Program-made: the position numbers and the translations under genes
Assembly: GCA_021432605.1 (NCBI GenBank)
Contig: MU271145.1
Span: forward strand, 1,054,001 to 1,118,000
From: Coniochaeta sp. PMI_546
Lineage: Eukaryota; Ascomycota; Sordariomycetes; Coniochaetales; Coniochaetaceae
Reading direction: 5' to 3'
DNA: 64,000 nt
Notes under the pieces: generated by a model
The model's input: only the letters and a program-made list of their open reading frames with translations
Told to the model about the DNA's origin: nothing
Databases searched by the model: none
Part shown: piece after piece, positions 1 to 11,722 of the stretch
How positions within the stretch are numbered: the stretch's first letter is position 1
Layout: the number at the start of each line of letters is the position of its first letter

Positions 1-126
1 GACGAGGCGTGGGAGAGAGATCATCCGCTCGACGCGAAGAAGAGGAAGGGGAAGGGGGTGCTGAGGATAGGGGGCGGCACGGGAGGGGTCTGGGCCAGTC
101 AGGCTGCGTTTTTGAGAAGGAATTGA
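1..126 (+). CDS. 3' end of an unidentified gene (partial)
   Basis: Reading frame 1 is open from the first base and stops with TGA at 124-126, giving the last 41 codons of a protein whose body lies upstream of the window. The tail is basic (AKKRKGKG) and then glycine-rich, and it ends in LRRN. No domain is visible, so no function is offered. It would be convergent with the minus-strand splicing-factor gene. The frame could also be a chance opening, since only its end is seen. Confidence 0.4.
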   Translation, partial: DEAWERDHPLDAKKRKGKGVLRIGGGTGGVWASQAAFLRRN

Positions 127-432
127 TCATGTAGAGGGGCGTGGAGGGTTCTGTGTAAAGATAAAAGATGTTGTACAATAGCTGTACGGATGGTTTGCAT
201 ATACTGCAGGAATTAGGGGTACATAGCCACGGATGCATTTGGATAATCATAGTTACCTCCAGCAATCAAAGCCAGGAGCAGGAAAGACTTCGATTTTTAC
301 TGCTCATAGAACGCCGTTACCCTGGTTCGTCACAGCGTAACGTACAGATAAAACTTTGGTATCCAGCCTCCAAAAAAAAAACATACCACGCGCCGGTGCA
401 ACACCATAGCAATCCATACCTCATAACCCAGC
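127..432. other. Convergent intergenic spacer
   Basis: Sequence between the partial plus-strand gene and the stop of rse1. It presumably holds both 3' UTRs. I see no further gene or repeat apart from a short A-run at 370-379. Confidence 0.6.
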
Positions 433-3400
433 TTAAAACGCCGACCTCGTGCGGACATCCTAAGTGCAAAAGTTAGCTTGTGTCTTTTTCTTCTTCTTTT
501 TCTTGTGTGCATAGCTTGGGAATGCGAATGGGAAAAACCTACCGAAATCTTCCGCTCAATCTCCCTGACCGAGCGGTCCAGCTCACCAGCAATCATCTGC
601 TTCTTATCGTTCGGAAGCAGCGTGTACCTCTCACAGAGATCCCCATCAATCACGCCCTTGACCGGCACGTAGTACCCGCGGTACATGAGGTGGTCGCGCC
701 CGGCAAGCGGCGGATCCTCGCTCCTCATGTGCGCCTCCAGGTTCTGGAAGAAGTCCGCGTCCTCGCGCGTCACGAACGGGATGAACACGCCTATCGAGCC
801 CTGCAGGCCGCTCCAGAGGAGCAGGTCCTGCCCGCCCACCACGAGGTTGGTCTTGCTGATGCTGGTGGGTATGTCCTGCGTGAAGAAGTGCGCGTTCAGG
901 GCCAGCCGGTTCGGGGCGCCGTGGAGGTACTCCCGCGCGTGGGTCAGGTGAACTTCGGAGCCGGGCTCGTCGGCTTCGGCGCTGACCTTCTCCGGACAGC
1001 GTACTATCCAGATGTTGCCGAATTTGTCGCCGCCGGCCACGGACTCGTAGTCGACCATCGTTGTGCAGGTTGTCCACCGTGCGACCGTGTCGTCGGCGAA
1101 GGGGATGAGCTTGTTGCTCTCTTGCTTGTAGACGACGTAGATGACGCTCTGCTGCACGTCTCCGACAATGATGCGGCTGCCTTGTGTCTGGAGGGTCATG
1201 ATCAAGTGTGGTGCAACGTCTGCTTGGGCCTTCCGTAGCAGCTGCTTTAGACCCAGGTCGTAGATCCTGAGCGTCTTGCCTATGCCTGCTGCCAGTCTCC
1301 CTTGGAATGGCAACAAAGCCATTGGCGGCTCCTCAACCTTCGTCTTGTGGATGAACTCCAGATCCTTTCCGCCTTCGTGGAACCGATAGACGTGGATGTA
1401 TCCCTCGGAGAACTGTCGTGGGTTCAACACCATGTCTTTGCCAGTGCCAACGATGAGAAAGCTTTCTCCTTCTTGCGATGCGAATGAGACCACAGCTACG
1501 CTGACGGCAGCCTCATTGCCTTCGATGTCAATTCTTTGGAGGACCGACTCGCCGATAGGATCGACAATACTGATACATGAAGCCCATCTCCCTCGGCCCC
1601 TGGGATAACCAAAGTCTTCTGGTGGAAGAACCTTAGCATCTCCGTTTTCCACGCCGGGAGCTTCTAGGAGCTTTTGTCGGAGTTCTGGAGGAAGAGTGTT
1701 GTTCTCGGATTCTATGGTGTAAAAGTAAGGCTCCTCTGGATGCTTGACCAGACGACGCGGTGTATATGTCAGAGGTATCGATTTCTGAATAAGGTTGTCA
1801 CCTAGTTTCTCGATGGAGAAGATCCTGTTTTGCCAAGTTAGCTCGAAATTCTCCCATGGCAGGCAAGAGTAAAGTTGTGGAAGATGGAATATGCTTTCAG
1901 AAGGAACAATTGATACATGCTGTGCATGTATTCAACCTCATAGCCAAAAGGCGTCGGAATCCCTTTTATCATCATTGTGCATCCCTGGGGTAAATGTGAG
2001 AAAAGTATTTCGACTGACCTGAGGTAGTTGGCGTGGATGCCGACCATTCCCTCCTCACATTGTTCACTGCTGAAATTCCACCCCCACTCAAGATCTTCGT
2101 AACTCAGGGGTGTCATCATGAAGCTTTTGGTAAGCGGATCGGTGTAGCCCACCCATGGTCGCGAGCTGAGAGCAAGGACGCAAGTCTGCTTCTGGACGGA
2201 GACCTGGAACAGCCTCACAGCTTTGGGTCCAAGGAACTTGTGCCGAGTGTCTGTCAATTCTCCCGTTATCTCGTCCAAGACGGTTCTGAGATAGACACCT
2301 GAATGGAGGCCGATGTGAAGGTAGAGAGTCGTGCCACCATGCGATGAGTCTTCCATGGCCATGATGGACAGCGACGACGGCGCTGCGGTAAGAGCCTGCA
2401 CCGACTTGCTCTCCAGTGTGGACTCGGGGTCCAAGCTGAGGATTCGGACAGTGCAGTCGTCACAGCCAACAGCAAGGAATGAACTCCTGAGACGTCCTTC
2501 TGGAACATGTCCCAAGCTGAGGCAGGTGACAGTGCCGAACATCTCCTTCTTCTCATCGTACTCAGCCAGCGAGCCATCGGTGTCCATCTCGAAGTAGACA
2601 ATCTCTCCCGAGCTGAGCGCGACGGCCACTTGCCTCTCATTCGCCGTGGCGGCGACGATAGACCGATGTTGTGGCGCGGGCCATTCATTGACCCGTCCAT
2701 TTCTTATGTGGCGGATGCCCTTGGGGTGCACTTGAATGAGGCCATCATCTCCGATCTGTTGTACGGCCAGTGTAGCGACCGTCGTCAGGAATCCCGAATC
2801 ACTGACCTCCTCGACCGTCTCTCCAATGCTCAAGACCAGCGTGGCATTGGTAAAGGTGAGAACGATGTAGACATCGTACGGATCCTCACTCGTAAGCTTG
2901 GTCGTCCAGACTGCCGAAGGAGTGCCTGGAAGTTCAGAGGCCACGATCTCATTAACCTCCAATCCATGCTTCAACATACGGAATGTGCTTCTGGCGCCGT
3001 TTCCGCAGACACTGTATATTTGGGGGGCATCCTCGCCGGTGAGGTTGGCGACTTTACAGTCCACGAGAGGGTTCATCGAGTTGATGCTCTCGACGAGGGC
3101 GAGGTTCTCCAGTGGCCTCGGGTAGAAGTAGACAGGGGAATAAAACCCGCGAGGATCAGTCGGGAAGTCGTCGCTGGAGAACTCGGCTTCCTCATCGTCG
3201 TCACCAAGCTTCTCAAACTGATAGAAGTGATGGTTACCAAACTCACTCGCAGCAAACAAGAAGCCACTCTTCAAGATGCAGAGGCTGGTGGCCACCGGGA
3301 TGGTGTCAAAATACTTAATCTTGAGCCTCTTTACCTCGCCAGTCGGGTTCCCGTTATCGTCCTCAAGCATGTCGAGCGTGACCTTGAAGAGGTCACCGTC

Positions 3401-4493
3401 CTCTGTTTGCAGTAGGAAGAAGAATGCACCTGCGCTTCCCTTCAGCTTGTGCATAACTCCTGCTACGATGGTGCGTTTCCGCTGTGGATCCTCTGTAGCT
3501 CCTCGCCGTCTTGGAATAGGGACTCTGAAAGCTTCTTGGTTGGAGTGACGGTAGGTGACGTTCTCTTCTCCACAAACGAGCACACCGCTAGGACCATCAT
3601 TGCCTCCGGGGACTTGGAAGAGCATGGACGAAGTCGGGTCGACGGGCTCAGACCACTTGCGCACCACGTGGTTCAAGCCGAGATCCAGCTCGTAGTACAC
3701 GAGCTGGGTCTCGACTTCCTTGTACGCTTCGCCCGTGGGATCTTGATCCGAGTCGCTGTAGTCCGTTTCCAGAGCAGCGAACACAGGGTTTGCGTAGCCG
3801 ACATCCAGGGCCACCAGGGAGAAGACAAGCACGCCGTGCTTGTGAGCCTCAAGTGGCGACGAGATGGTCAGCTCTGCTTGGTTGTTGCGGTTCAGGACAT
3901 AGACAAGCTTGTTCTTCTCGATGGATGCAATCAAACACGCTCTGCCCTTGGGGTCAGCGGCAAGATATTGACCGGGAACGACACGCCGTACACCTGACTT
4001 CCCGAACGTCTCGAGGTGAATGCGCTGTAGGCGATTCTGAGCCGGGATGTACTCAACAATGGCTATGCGGCCAGAGTCTGTCGCAAGGATAATATAGTCT
4101 GTTTAGAAACCAGCTTTAGCACAGTGTCCAACCTTGGTACCAGCTATCGTCTGGCAACGCTTCGTGTTTCAACACGGGTCTGACGGCCGGGTTCGAATCA
4201 CTAACGGTCCAACAGAGCTGAGTGGAGGGGGAGGGGGGTGTGGACTTACCCTTTGTGCTTCCAGCAAGACGGAAGGACGCAATGGCCCTGATGATACCGA
4301 ATACATCATGTGTGACTAGCGTGATGACCTTGCCCAGAGTTGGGTCTGGTCGTAGCAGAGTCAGACGCGAGCCTGAAGCTGTTATGATCTGCTGCTCCTT
4401 GGTGCCTGAGAACTGGCCGAGGATGGCTTGCGTGACCGAGGTGGGAGGTTGGATGGTCAGCGAGTATAGAAACATGTTGGAAGTGGTCGCCAT
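433..4493 (-). CDS. rse1: Pre-mRNA-splicing factor RSE1 (SF3b subunit 3, SF3B3/SAP130)
   Basis: This is the large beta-propeller scaffold of the SF3b complex in the U2 snRNP, which acts in branch-site recognition in the nucleus. Exons on the minus strand are 4250-4493, 2019-4098, 543-1824 and 433-459, giving 1210 residues against 1217 in human SF3B3. Diagnostic stretches include FLYSL...FSGTKEQ at the start, [63 protein letters not shown] and NVIDGDLCE-like IDGDLCERY. The MMS1_N and CPSF_A regions span the N- and C-terminal parts. The last exon has only eight codons plus the stop and restores the conserved ending RTRSAF. Reading through the last intron would instead give a spurious basic tail. 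The introns are 151, 194 and 83 nt. The start is the first ATG, at 4493, on the strand divergent from mss51. Confidence 0.96.
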
Positions 4494-4897
4494 TTTGCAT
4501 GTCCGAGGCGCAGTTTAAGCCTGCGCGGCTCTCTCGTCACAGAGACGGACTCGATGAGACACGGTGTCTAAGATCTTATAAGGGTGACGAGAGCTCATCA
4601 AGCTCTGCCTTTGAAATAGTAAAATTCAGAAGCTCTCCGCGCTTTTGGCACTTGAGGCGCGACCCGTTACGTGGGGCAATGCAAGAAGCATCGGGCCAAC
4701 CACAGTGCACGGAACGGAACATCTTTGATGGCCCAAGGTGTCCCGAATTTTTGGACGCTGGGTCCGAGTCCATCGAATGAGAAGCTTCGATTATTCGCAG
4801 TAATTGATTGTATGAGCTCACGCCACAACCTCGTCTCATATCCAGGATAACTGAAGGTACCACGCTGTGTGGCACTCCGCACAACACAGTCCACGGA
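4494..4897. promoter_or_regulatory. Shared rse1/mss51 divergent promoter
   Basis: 404 bp separate the start codons of rse1 (minus) and mss51 (plus), so both promoters and 5' UTRs must lie here. The mss51 frame is open upstream to 4808, but I treat that part as leader. I recognise no clear TATA box or operator. Confidence 0.55.
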
Positions 4898-6571
4898 ATG
4901 GCGTCACGAGCAGAGCACGCTGTGCGCTCGACATTGTCACAAGTCTGCACACGATGCTCGATATCTTCAAGTGCGCGGCGCGCTCCCCTCGGCCGTCTCT
5001 CCGCCAGGACACCTGCGGTTCAGTCTCGAGCGCTCACGAACGTCGGAAGACCTAGGCAAGCACCGGCAAGGTCTGGCGCTGCTGCTGTAGAGAAGAGGTG
5101 GTCGTCCAATGCAGCAAGCGTCAGCTTCGAGAGCTCAACTGGGAAGACCGAAGAGCCTCGCCAAAGAGTTCTCCGCGAAGATGACCTCTTCCACTCCTTC
5201 ACCACCTCTCCAATCCCTGAAATCCGCCGCCGGGCCGCCTTCATGCGCCAACACGCCTACTGCCCGCACCCAGACCACCGTCCGACTCGCGTATCCGAGA
5301 CTGCGTCCGGTGCGCCTACTTCCTCAACAGGCAACCTCCCGGCCGCCCACGTCGACTTTGAGTGCCCCGACTGCGGCATACCAGTCTACTGCTCCAAAGA
5401 ACATTGGATGGCGGACTACGAGTCTCACCTGCAGATATGCGACACCCTGCGACAGATCAACGAGGACGACCATGACCTGAGGTCTGGCCGGTTGTTTCCC
5501 GAGTTCGACTTTGCCGGTCCGCAGCTGGAGGAGGCCATGATCAACATGACGAATTGGGATACCTTCCTGTACACCAGGAACTTCGAGGCCATCAACAACG
5601 ATCGGAGCATGAGGCAGGCGACGCGGCTCTTGACATACCCTGTCACGATCGGCAGTGTTCTCCACGAGCTCAGTCCGTACTCCGTCCGCCCAGGTGGCAG
5701 ACTCACGACCGAGGGTTTGAAGAGCTTAAGCGGTATGTTTGTCGCCGTCGGTAGATCACTTACATTGATTCTTCAAGTAACTAACACCCCCATTTTTCCA
5801 GCCCTCCGCTACACCCTCCACCCCCCCAAATCAGGCGGCGGCACGGACATCAAGGGCCTCCGGCTCGAAGCCCCCCCCGTCCGGCTCTTCATCCTCGGCG
5901 CCCGCGCCGAGTCCTCCCTCCCCCGCTCCGCCTGGCTGCAGCTGGCGCACCTCTTCCCCCACTCCCGCCTCCACCTCATCTTCATCGGGCCCGAGTCCAT
6001 GACCAACCGGGACGACGAGTTCCCCCTCCCGCCCCGGACGCCCGCCAACCCCTTCGGCGCCGTGGTGGAGGACCGCATCTGGCCCACCATGAAGATCTCC
6101 ACCATCGTCGACTACTACCACACGGTGCACAAGACGGGCCACTTCGCCCCCTACGACCCGTACTTCGACGCCTTTGTCCTGTTCCACCCGGGCCTGGGCC
6201 ACCCGGCCAGCTCGCACGAGTGGAGGGACACCATACCCCTGCTCTTGGAGACCAAGGCGCCCATCATCGTGACGGGCTATACCCAGTTCGACATGGAGAG
6301 GGACATCGAGTGGGTCGGCAAGACGGCCGCGGGGGAGTTCGATGTCTTGCTCGAGCCGGGCGAGAATGCCTTCCGGAGTCTGAGGTGGGATCTGAACGAC
6401 ATGGATCCGCAGGACGTGAGTGCGGGCAACTGGGGAGTTTGGGCTTTTAGAGGAAAGAGGTATGTTTTTGTTTGCCCCTATTCCTGCCCCACCAGGTAGG
6501 TGAACTTGAAAGAATCGAATGCTGACGACGTTGTGATCAGGTACGAAGCTACGCGGAAGGAGGAGGTGTAG
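4898..6571 (+). CDS. mss51: MSS51-like mitochondrial COX1 translational activator
   Basis: Mss51 family members act in mitochondria, activating translation of COX1 mRNA and binding newly made Cox1. Exons are 4898-5732, 5802-6459 and 6541-6571, giving 507 residues. The 69-nt first intron carries CTAAC before its CAG acceptor, and the last exon encodes only YEATRKEEV. The N-terminus is rich in Arg, Ser and Ala without acidic residues after the first few positions, as in a mitochondrial targeting peptide. A MYND-like zinc region follows, with AYCPHPDH, FECPDCGIPVYCSKEHW and ESHLQIC, then the family blocks MINMTNWDTFLYTR, RSMRQATRLLTYP and VLHELSPYS. I chose the ATG at 4898 because the targeting peptide begins there. 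An in-frame extension to 4808 exists and could be leader. Confidence 0.9.
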
Positions 6572-9500
6572 ATGGCGGAGGGTTGTATACTTTGGCTGTA
6601 TAATAAACGACGTCGAGCGGCTTCACGCAAGTCTGTATACTACAATGCAAAACTCCATGATGTGTACAAAGAGTGTCAAGTTACTCTGTGTAACCTTTTT
6701 ACCTAGTAGGCTACGGTAATGCTATAATGTGGTAAATGCTAGACTAGGTACGGTAATACTCGACCTTACTCCTGATAACTGGCTTAGGTATACTATCGGT
6801 ATTTCTACACCCCTTTGACAGTATACATAGTGTACGTGCTTGCTGCAACATCGAGTCCAACCATCTTATATTAAGGTTCAGCCGGTACCTTCTGTGCTCG
6901 GTTCTGTACCCGTAGACAGCAAATCTCGGCAAGCATCGGCCAAAGAGGGACACCCATTTGCTCCAAGTGGGGCCCCCGACCCGAACCTGCCAAAATGCCA
7001 CTTTCTCTCTTGACGGAGACAGTCAGTGGTCGGTGGTGCAGGTGGTGGTGTGTGGTCTGGTGGTACGGGCCGCAGGTGTGGGTCGCATACGGCCGCATAC
7101 GCCGGGGCCAGGGGGCGGGGGGGCGCTGCGGCAAGGACTAGAGCTTTATCTCGACAGCCTCGGAGTTTGAGGCGACAAAAAATTTGGGATGGAAGAAGTG
7201 AGGCAAAGACACAATAGCGGCCGTCTACACTTACTTACATGTTACTATGTATCATGTCAGGAAGATCGTGACGATCAGAAAGTTCCAAACTGCGCTCTTC
7301 AGGAATGATCGCTGGTGACCAGTTGCGCACTAAGGTAAGGGTAAGGCAAAATAGACGCCCTGTCACATGTCTCCTGCCCTATTTTTTCGGCTCGCGGTTG
7401 GAGTCATACTAACGGAGGCGAATCTAGGCACAGGAACTCCCATCGTATGACTTGTATTTGCAGTTCTGCTTGCGTTTTGTTCTCTAGCGCGACGTATCCT
7501 GGAGCCAAACGGAGAAAGGATGGGCAAGCACAGACTTCGCAAGTCCACAAGCCACAGCACCGGTCTTCCAGAAACATGGCGACAGAAAACGTCGCGGCGG
7601 CGATAGTCTTACGCAAGCTCCGCTGGCTGGGAGAAATCGAAGCATTCTTGACAGGCGAGCTGGTCAGAGTTGCCACAGCTGACTGACCTATAGGCTCCGG
7701 TTGGCTACAAAGCCCGGATATTGAGTTGACACTCTGTGATCGTGTATTGGATTTTCTCACCAAAGCTTGTCTCCATCATCCCGGTCTCAGTAAGCCATGT
7801 TTCTGGATACGAGATGGTCCTGGGCTGGGATCATCGTGTCGAATCATCCGTTTGTTTCGCTTCGGCTCATCTTCTAGCTCGCCGAGAAAGGTAAGGGTTT
7901 GTCGATAGTATGATGTGATTGGAATGGGGTCTTGTAGAGGGCAAGCTGTCTCGTTCGTTTCTTGCTTCATCGATACATGCTTGTTCGTCGTTGCATGTAT
8001 TTCTCGGAAGAAAAGGGAGGTTGGCGCCTGGCTTGCAGTCGAAGAGGACAACAAGAGTCTCGGCGGCGGGAAGGAGAACGTCGAAGTGTGCGGTGCTTGT
8101 CTGTTGGTCACGCAATATCACTGTATATCTGTGGCCGAAGCTCATAAGATGACAGATCGTAGTGCCCTCAGCTGACAAAAGCAAGGACACACTGTGATCA
8201 ACCAGCTCGTAGGTGGCGGAGAGCTCCATGGAAAGACCTTTCCACGAGTGCTTGCAAGAGCAAGGACGTTGGTACTCCAACGAGAATCTGCCAGGATGTG
8301 GCCATGTCTGAGACGAAGTTGAAGACCCGTCCCGTGTGTCTCAGCCGTCCCGAGGATAGTAGCTAGCGCGTCGGGCTACTCCCCCTGTATGTCTCGGGGA
8401 GGCTTAAGGGGGCGCCGAAGTGCGAAAGAAGGGGACGAAAACAAGACAAGGTGGTTGGACCAATGGGGGAGATTACCGCGCCTGTCGTCTCTCATATAAT
8501 GTCTTTAGCCTCGACACGGAACAAAATCGTAGTCTAGTGTGATGCTCTCGTGTGATGGTGGCGGCAGCCGTGGAAGGGTGACCTTGTTTCGGTCCGAGTC
8601 AGCATGGCGAGACGAGGAAACAGACGCCGCTTGGCCCCTGGTCAGCTTTCACGAGTTCAATCAAGGGGTGGCGGGCTGCGTAATTCGTCAGTCCAGCCAG
8701 CGGAATATCACCGAGTGGCCATGCTGATGAAGAATATGGTTTCGTGTTTGATGCGTGAAGCTTCATGTGTTAAGCTTCGTGTGCTCTCTCCATTATTGTT
8801 TACGAGGACTGGCTTTACAATCCTCCCTGTCTACTCAGTCTTGCCGTGAGTGCGACCGGTGACCGACCCCTCTGCGACGACCAATCTCTGTCCAGCAATC
8901 TACAGCCTCAAATCACATCCTACAGTTACAGTCTTGTTGCCTTGTCTGGGTATCATCGCGAGTCAGGTATCCCGCCACCCCATTTTCCATCCAGCCAAAA
9001 ATATCAACCAAACAAACAGTGCAATGACAAAATATCCAATCTGGTCCTGTCTGGTATCTATACTCGCCCCAAAAAGAAAACAAGAAAATGACCAAAACAA
9101 TAAAGCAAAACAAGCAGACAAACCTCCTTGCTAATCCAGGGGTTGAGCTCGTGACACCGAAACACCACCCTTCCCAAACACCCCAGTTCCGGGGGAACAA
9201 TCTTGTAGCTTGCCATTGTACAAACCGATGGTTTCAATCTCTTGTACACAAGGAGAATTAAGCAAAACGAGTGTTGAGTGATGTCGTGCAGAGAGTGATG
9301 CGACTCGCGGATATCAAGGTGAGATAGATGTTGTATGGTGAGATCGGTGTAGGCCTTTCCGTAAATAGAGGCATATCAACCTCACGGCGCGATGGCGCAA
9401 TGTCGGTGGGCGGCCAAGATAGGCAACCATCTCGCCATTCTTTCCCAATGCAAAAGCAGAATATCAAACTCCAAGTACTTCCCTTGGAAGCTCTTCGTCG

Positions 9501-9787
9501 TCGGTTGCCCGATCTATGCTGCCCTCCTTCTAGCCCAAGAGATAAAGCAGAAAAATGGCGGCGTATATTTGGTAGATTTAGTTTAGATGCGGCTCTGTTG
9601 TATAGATGATTGCTGTCTCATAAAACAGACTGCTGCTTCTGCAAGACTGATAGCGGACGACGCGGCGTGGATGTTGCGTCTAAGAAGGGCGGATACCAGG
9701 CTGAATAGTCCTATGCCATCAGCCTGGATAAGTTTCCTGCTGATGATTTATTGCCTCACGTCTCCATGGTCGTGTTGTTTCCGAGGG
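6572..9787. other. 3.2-kb intergenic region without a recognisable gene
   Basis: It lies between mss51 and the convergent bZIP gene. The open frames are short (under about 140 codons), overlap on both strands and show no domain. The part near 9.0-9.7 kb may be 3' UTR of the bZIP gene. No tRNA, tandem repeat or transposon feature was seen. Confidence 0.55.
6602..6607 (+). promoter_or_regulatory. Candidate poly(A) signal of mss51
   Basis: AATAAA lies 31 bases after the mss51 stop codon, a sensible place for 3' end formation. This is a motif match only. Confidence 0.35.
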
Positions 9788-11722
9788 TCACCTTTGACCA
9801 CCTTCCTGCTGCCCTTGGGGTGCCTGTGCCCAGCCGGACTCGTAAGGCCTGCTGTAGGTCTGACCGTAAGGCGGTTGGTGTTGAACTTGTTGTGGCGGTG
9901 GCGGAGGTGGTGCACCGAGACCTGGACTGTGTTGTGGTTGAGGCGGATACTCTGAGGTTGGCGACGGCTGGTCCATCCTCAAGGGAGGTAGTCTAGGTAG
10001 CCCTGGAGATGCCGGAGTATGGCGCGGAGGATTCAAGCCATATGGTGCCTGTGCCATGGGCGGCGGAAGCGTCGTTGGCTGCAACGGGCCGTAAGTCGGC
10101 GTCGTGAATTGCGGCTCGTGCTCGATCCTCCTCCGCCTAGCCGGCGGCTCGGCCATTGATGGCTCGGGAGGTCCGTACATATATGGAGGAGGGTGCGGAT
10201 ACGGATGGCCTTGCGGGCGAGGAGCGCCGGCCACGTTGCTGCTCTCCGCCACATAGGAACCCCCAAGCCGACCGGGGCTGCGGGGCTGAGGTCCTCTCCT
10301 CCGCCTCGCCGGCGAACCTGTCATGGATTGGTCTGATCCGCCCTGACTGTGAGTGGTACCGGTCATTGGACCACCCTCAGCTGGAAAGTTTGCTTGACCT
10401 CTGTTTGACACTGGACTTGGAGGTCCGGTTGCCCATTCGCTGATAGCTGGTGTGCGGGATACAATATCCCTCAGCCTATTCCTCTCGTTGCGATAGAAGT
10501 CACGCTCTGCTTCAAGTTCCCGCACGCGTAGTCCCAGTTCATGGTTGTCCGCCTCCAGCTGATGCTCCCTCTCCTTCTTGCGTGTTCTGAATCTGGCTGA
10601 TGCGATAGCATTCTTCTGTCGTTTCTGATCCTGCGTTTTCGAGCCCTGATGCGTGTCCACCGGCACAACAATCTCTTCTCCGTACTGAGGCGTGATGGTT
10701 AGGAGATGTTGACTCTCACCAATAGGTAAGCTTCTCCCCCAAGGTAGTGCAGCCAACGACCCGTGACTGCCAGCTGTCCATCGGGTCTCGCCCCCTAATC
10801 CGCTTGTTGTTAGTTCTCTTAGAGGAGCTTGTTGGGATGGAGTTCGTGTCGGCCCCGATGTTGGTAGAGAGGGCCTGTTAGAAGAATGCAAGAACTCCGC
10901 ATTTGACACCGGGGCAGTCGTATGGCCCAGGATCGGTTGCGAAAGTGAGCGAGCTGCGACAGGAGACAGAGTCGGAGGCGGAAATGTGGTCCCAACGTTT
11001 TGTGGTTGTGGTAGTGTTCTCTGGGCTGGACCACCAGGGACTGTTGGCCCACTTCGCGGTGATGCATCGTGCGAAGTGGCGCTTCCCGATAGACTTGGCT
11101 GTCGTGGTAGCGGGTTCTGCTGGAGCTCTTCATTCCTTCGCGCCGCTCGAGTCAAGCTTGTAACCCGAGGTGACCTCGGAGTGAGTATACGTCTCGGTAC
11201 TCCGAGAGGAGGTAATGGCGGACCGGCCGTCGGAGAGCCGCGCTGTGCACTCAACGTTGGTAGTCCCAGCGTCGTTGACGGAGCTAGAGGAGGATATGCT
11301 TGCTGCGACGTCGCTGGGGGTGGTTGACCCTGGAAAACGTAAGGATTCAAAGGTGATACATCCTGTCTGTGAGGCGTTTGACCTGCCATAGTAGACCTCG
11401 ATCGATCCAATCTCTCTATATCAGCCGGCTGCCCAGAGAGGTTGATCGTGCTACCGGAGTACTGATGATGGGATTCTGAAGCATTCAAGATGCCATGCAC
11501 ATCCGAAGTCCGCGCCCCTGGTGCTGGTGGCCGTCCTCCGTGGTCGGTCACAACGCTACTAGGACCACCCAGACCGAGATTAGGCGCCTGAGGGTCATCT
11601 TGGGGGTGGATGCTGGCTTGTGGACTTGGCTGAGCTAGACGCGGGGAAGATAGATCGGCTTCGGGAGAGGTCTTTGGTGAGCGACGGGAGGCAGGGCGAG
11701 GCGCAGATCCCCTCTGCGACAT
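9788..11722 (-). CDS. bZIP transcription factor, proline/serine-rich
   Basis: Single-exon frame of 644 residues. The bZIP lies at about residues 360-425. Its basic region KRQKNAIASARFRTRKK contains the N-x7-R DNA-contact signature. It is followed by heptad-like leucines in HQLEADNHELGLRVRELEAE and NRLRDIV. Everything else is low-complexity Pro/Ser/Gln/Gly sequence with many short SPR/PSP-like motifs. The C-terminal 200 residues are especially rich in Pro, Gln and Tyr, as in activation domains. The ATG at 11722 is the first in the frame. The frame is open to 12016, but without another ATG. The basic region recalls the Cys3/MetR group of fungal sulfur regulators, though I cannot assign it to a named orthologue. 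It probably binds DNA as a dimer in the nucleus. Confidence 0.85.
   Translation of the reverse strand: MSQRGSAPRPASRRSPKTSPEADLSSPRLAQPSPQASIHPQDDPQAPNLGLGGPSSVVTDHGGRPPAPGARTSDVHGILNASESHHQYSGSTINLSGQPADIERLDRSRSTMAGQTPHRQDVSPLNPYVFQGQPPPATSQQAYPPLAPSTTLGLPTLSAQRGSPTAGPPLPPLGVPRRILTPRSPRVTSLTRAARRNEELQQNPLPRQPSLSGSATSHDASPRSGPTVPGGPAQRTLPQPQNVGTTFPPPTLSPVAARSLSQPILGHTTAPVSNAEFLHSSNRPSLPTSGPTRTPSQQAPLRELTTSGLGGETRWTAGSHGSLAALPWGRSLPIGESQHLLTITPQYGEEIVVPVDTHQGSKTQDQKRQKNAIASARFRTRKKEREHQLEADNHELGLRVRELEAERDFYRNERNRLRDIVSRTPAISEWATGPPSPVSNRGQANFPAEGGPMTGTTHSQGGSDQSMTGSPARRRRGPQPRSPGRLGGSYVAESSNVAGAPRPQGHPYPHPPPYMYGPPEPSMAEPPARRRRIEHEPQFTTPTYGPLQPTTLPPPMAQAPYGLNPPRHTPASPGLPRLPPLRMDQPSPTSEYPPQPQHSPGLGAPPPPPPQQVQHQPPYGQTYSRPYESGWAQAPQGQQEGGQR

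Noticed and set aside
480-1238. 252-codon plus-strand frame opposite rse1
   Set aside because: The opposite strand carries conserved SF3B3 sequence throughout.
4191-4199. GTTCGAATC, a T-loop-like sequence, suggesting a tRNA
   Set aside because: It lies inside the first intron of rse1. No acceptor, D or anticodon stem can be paired around it.
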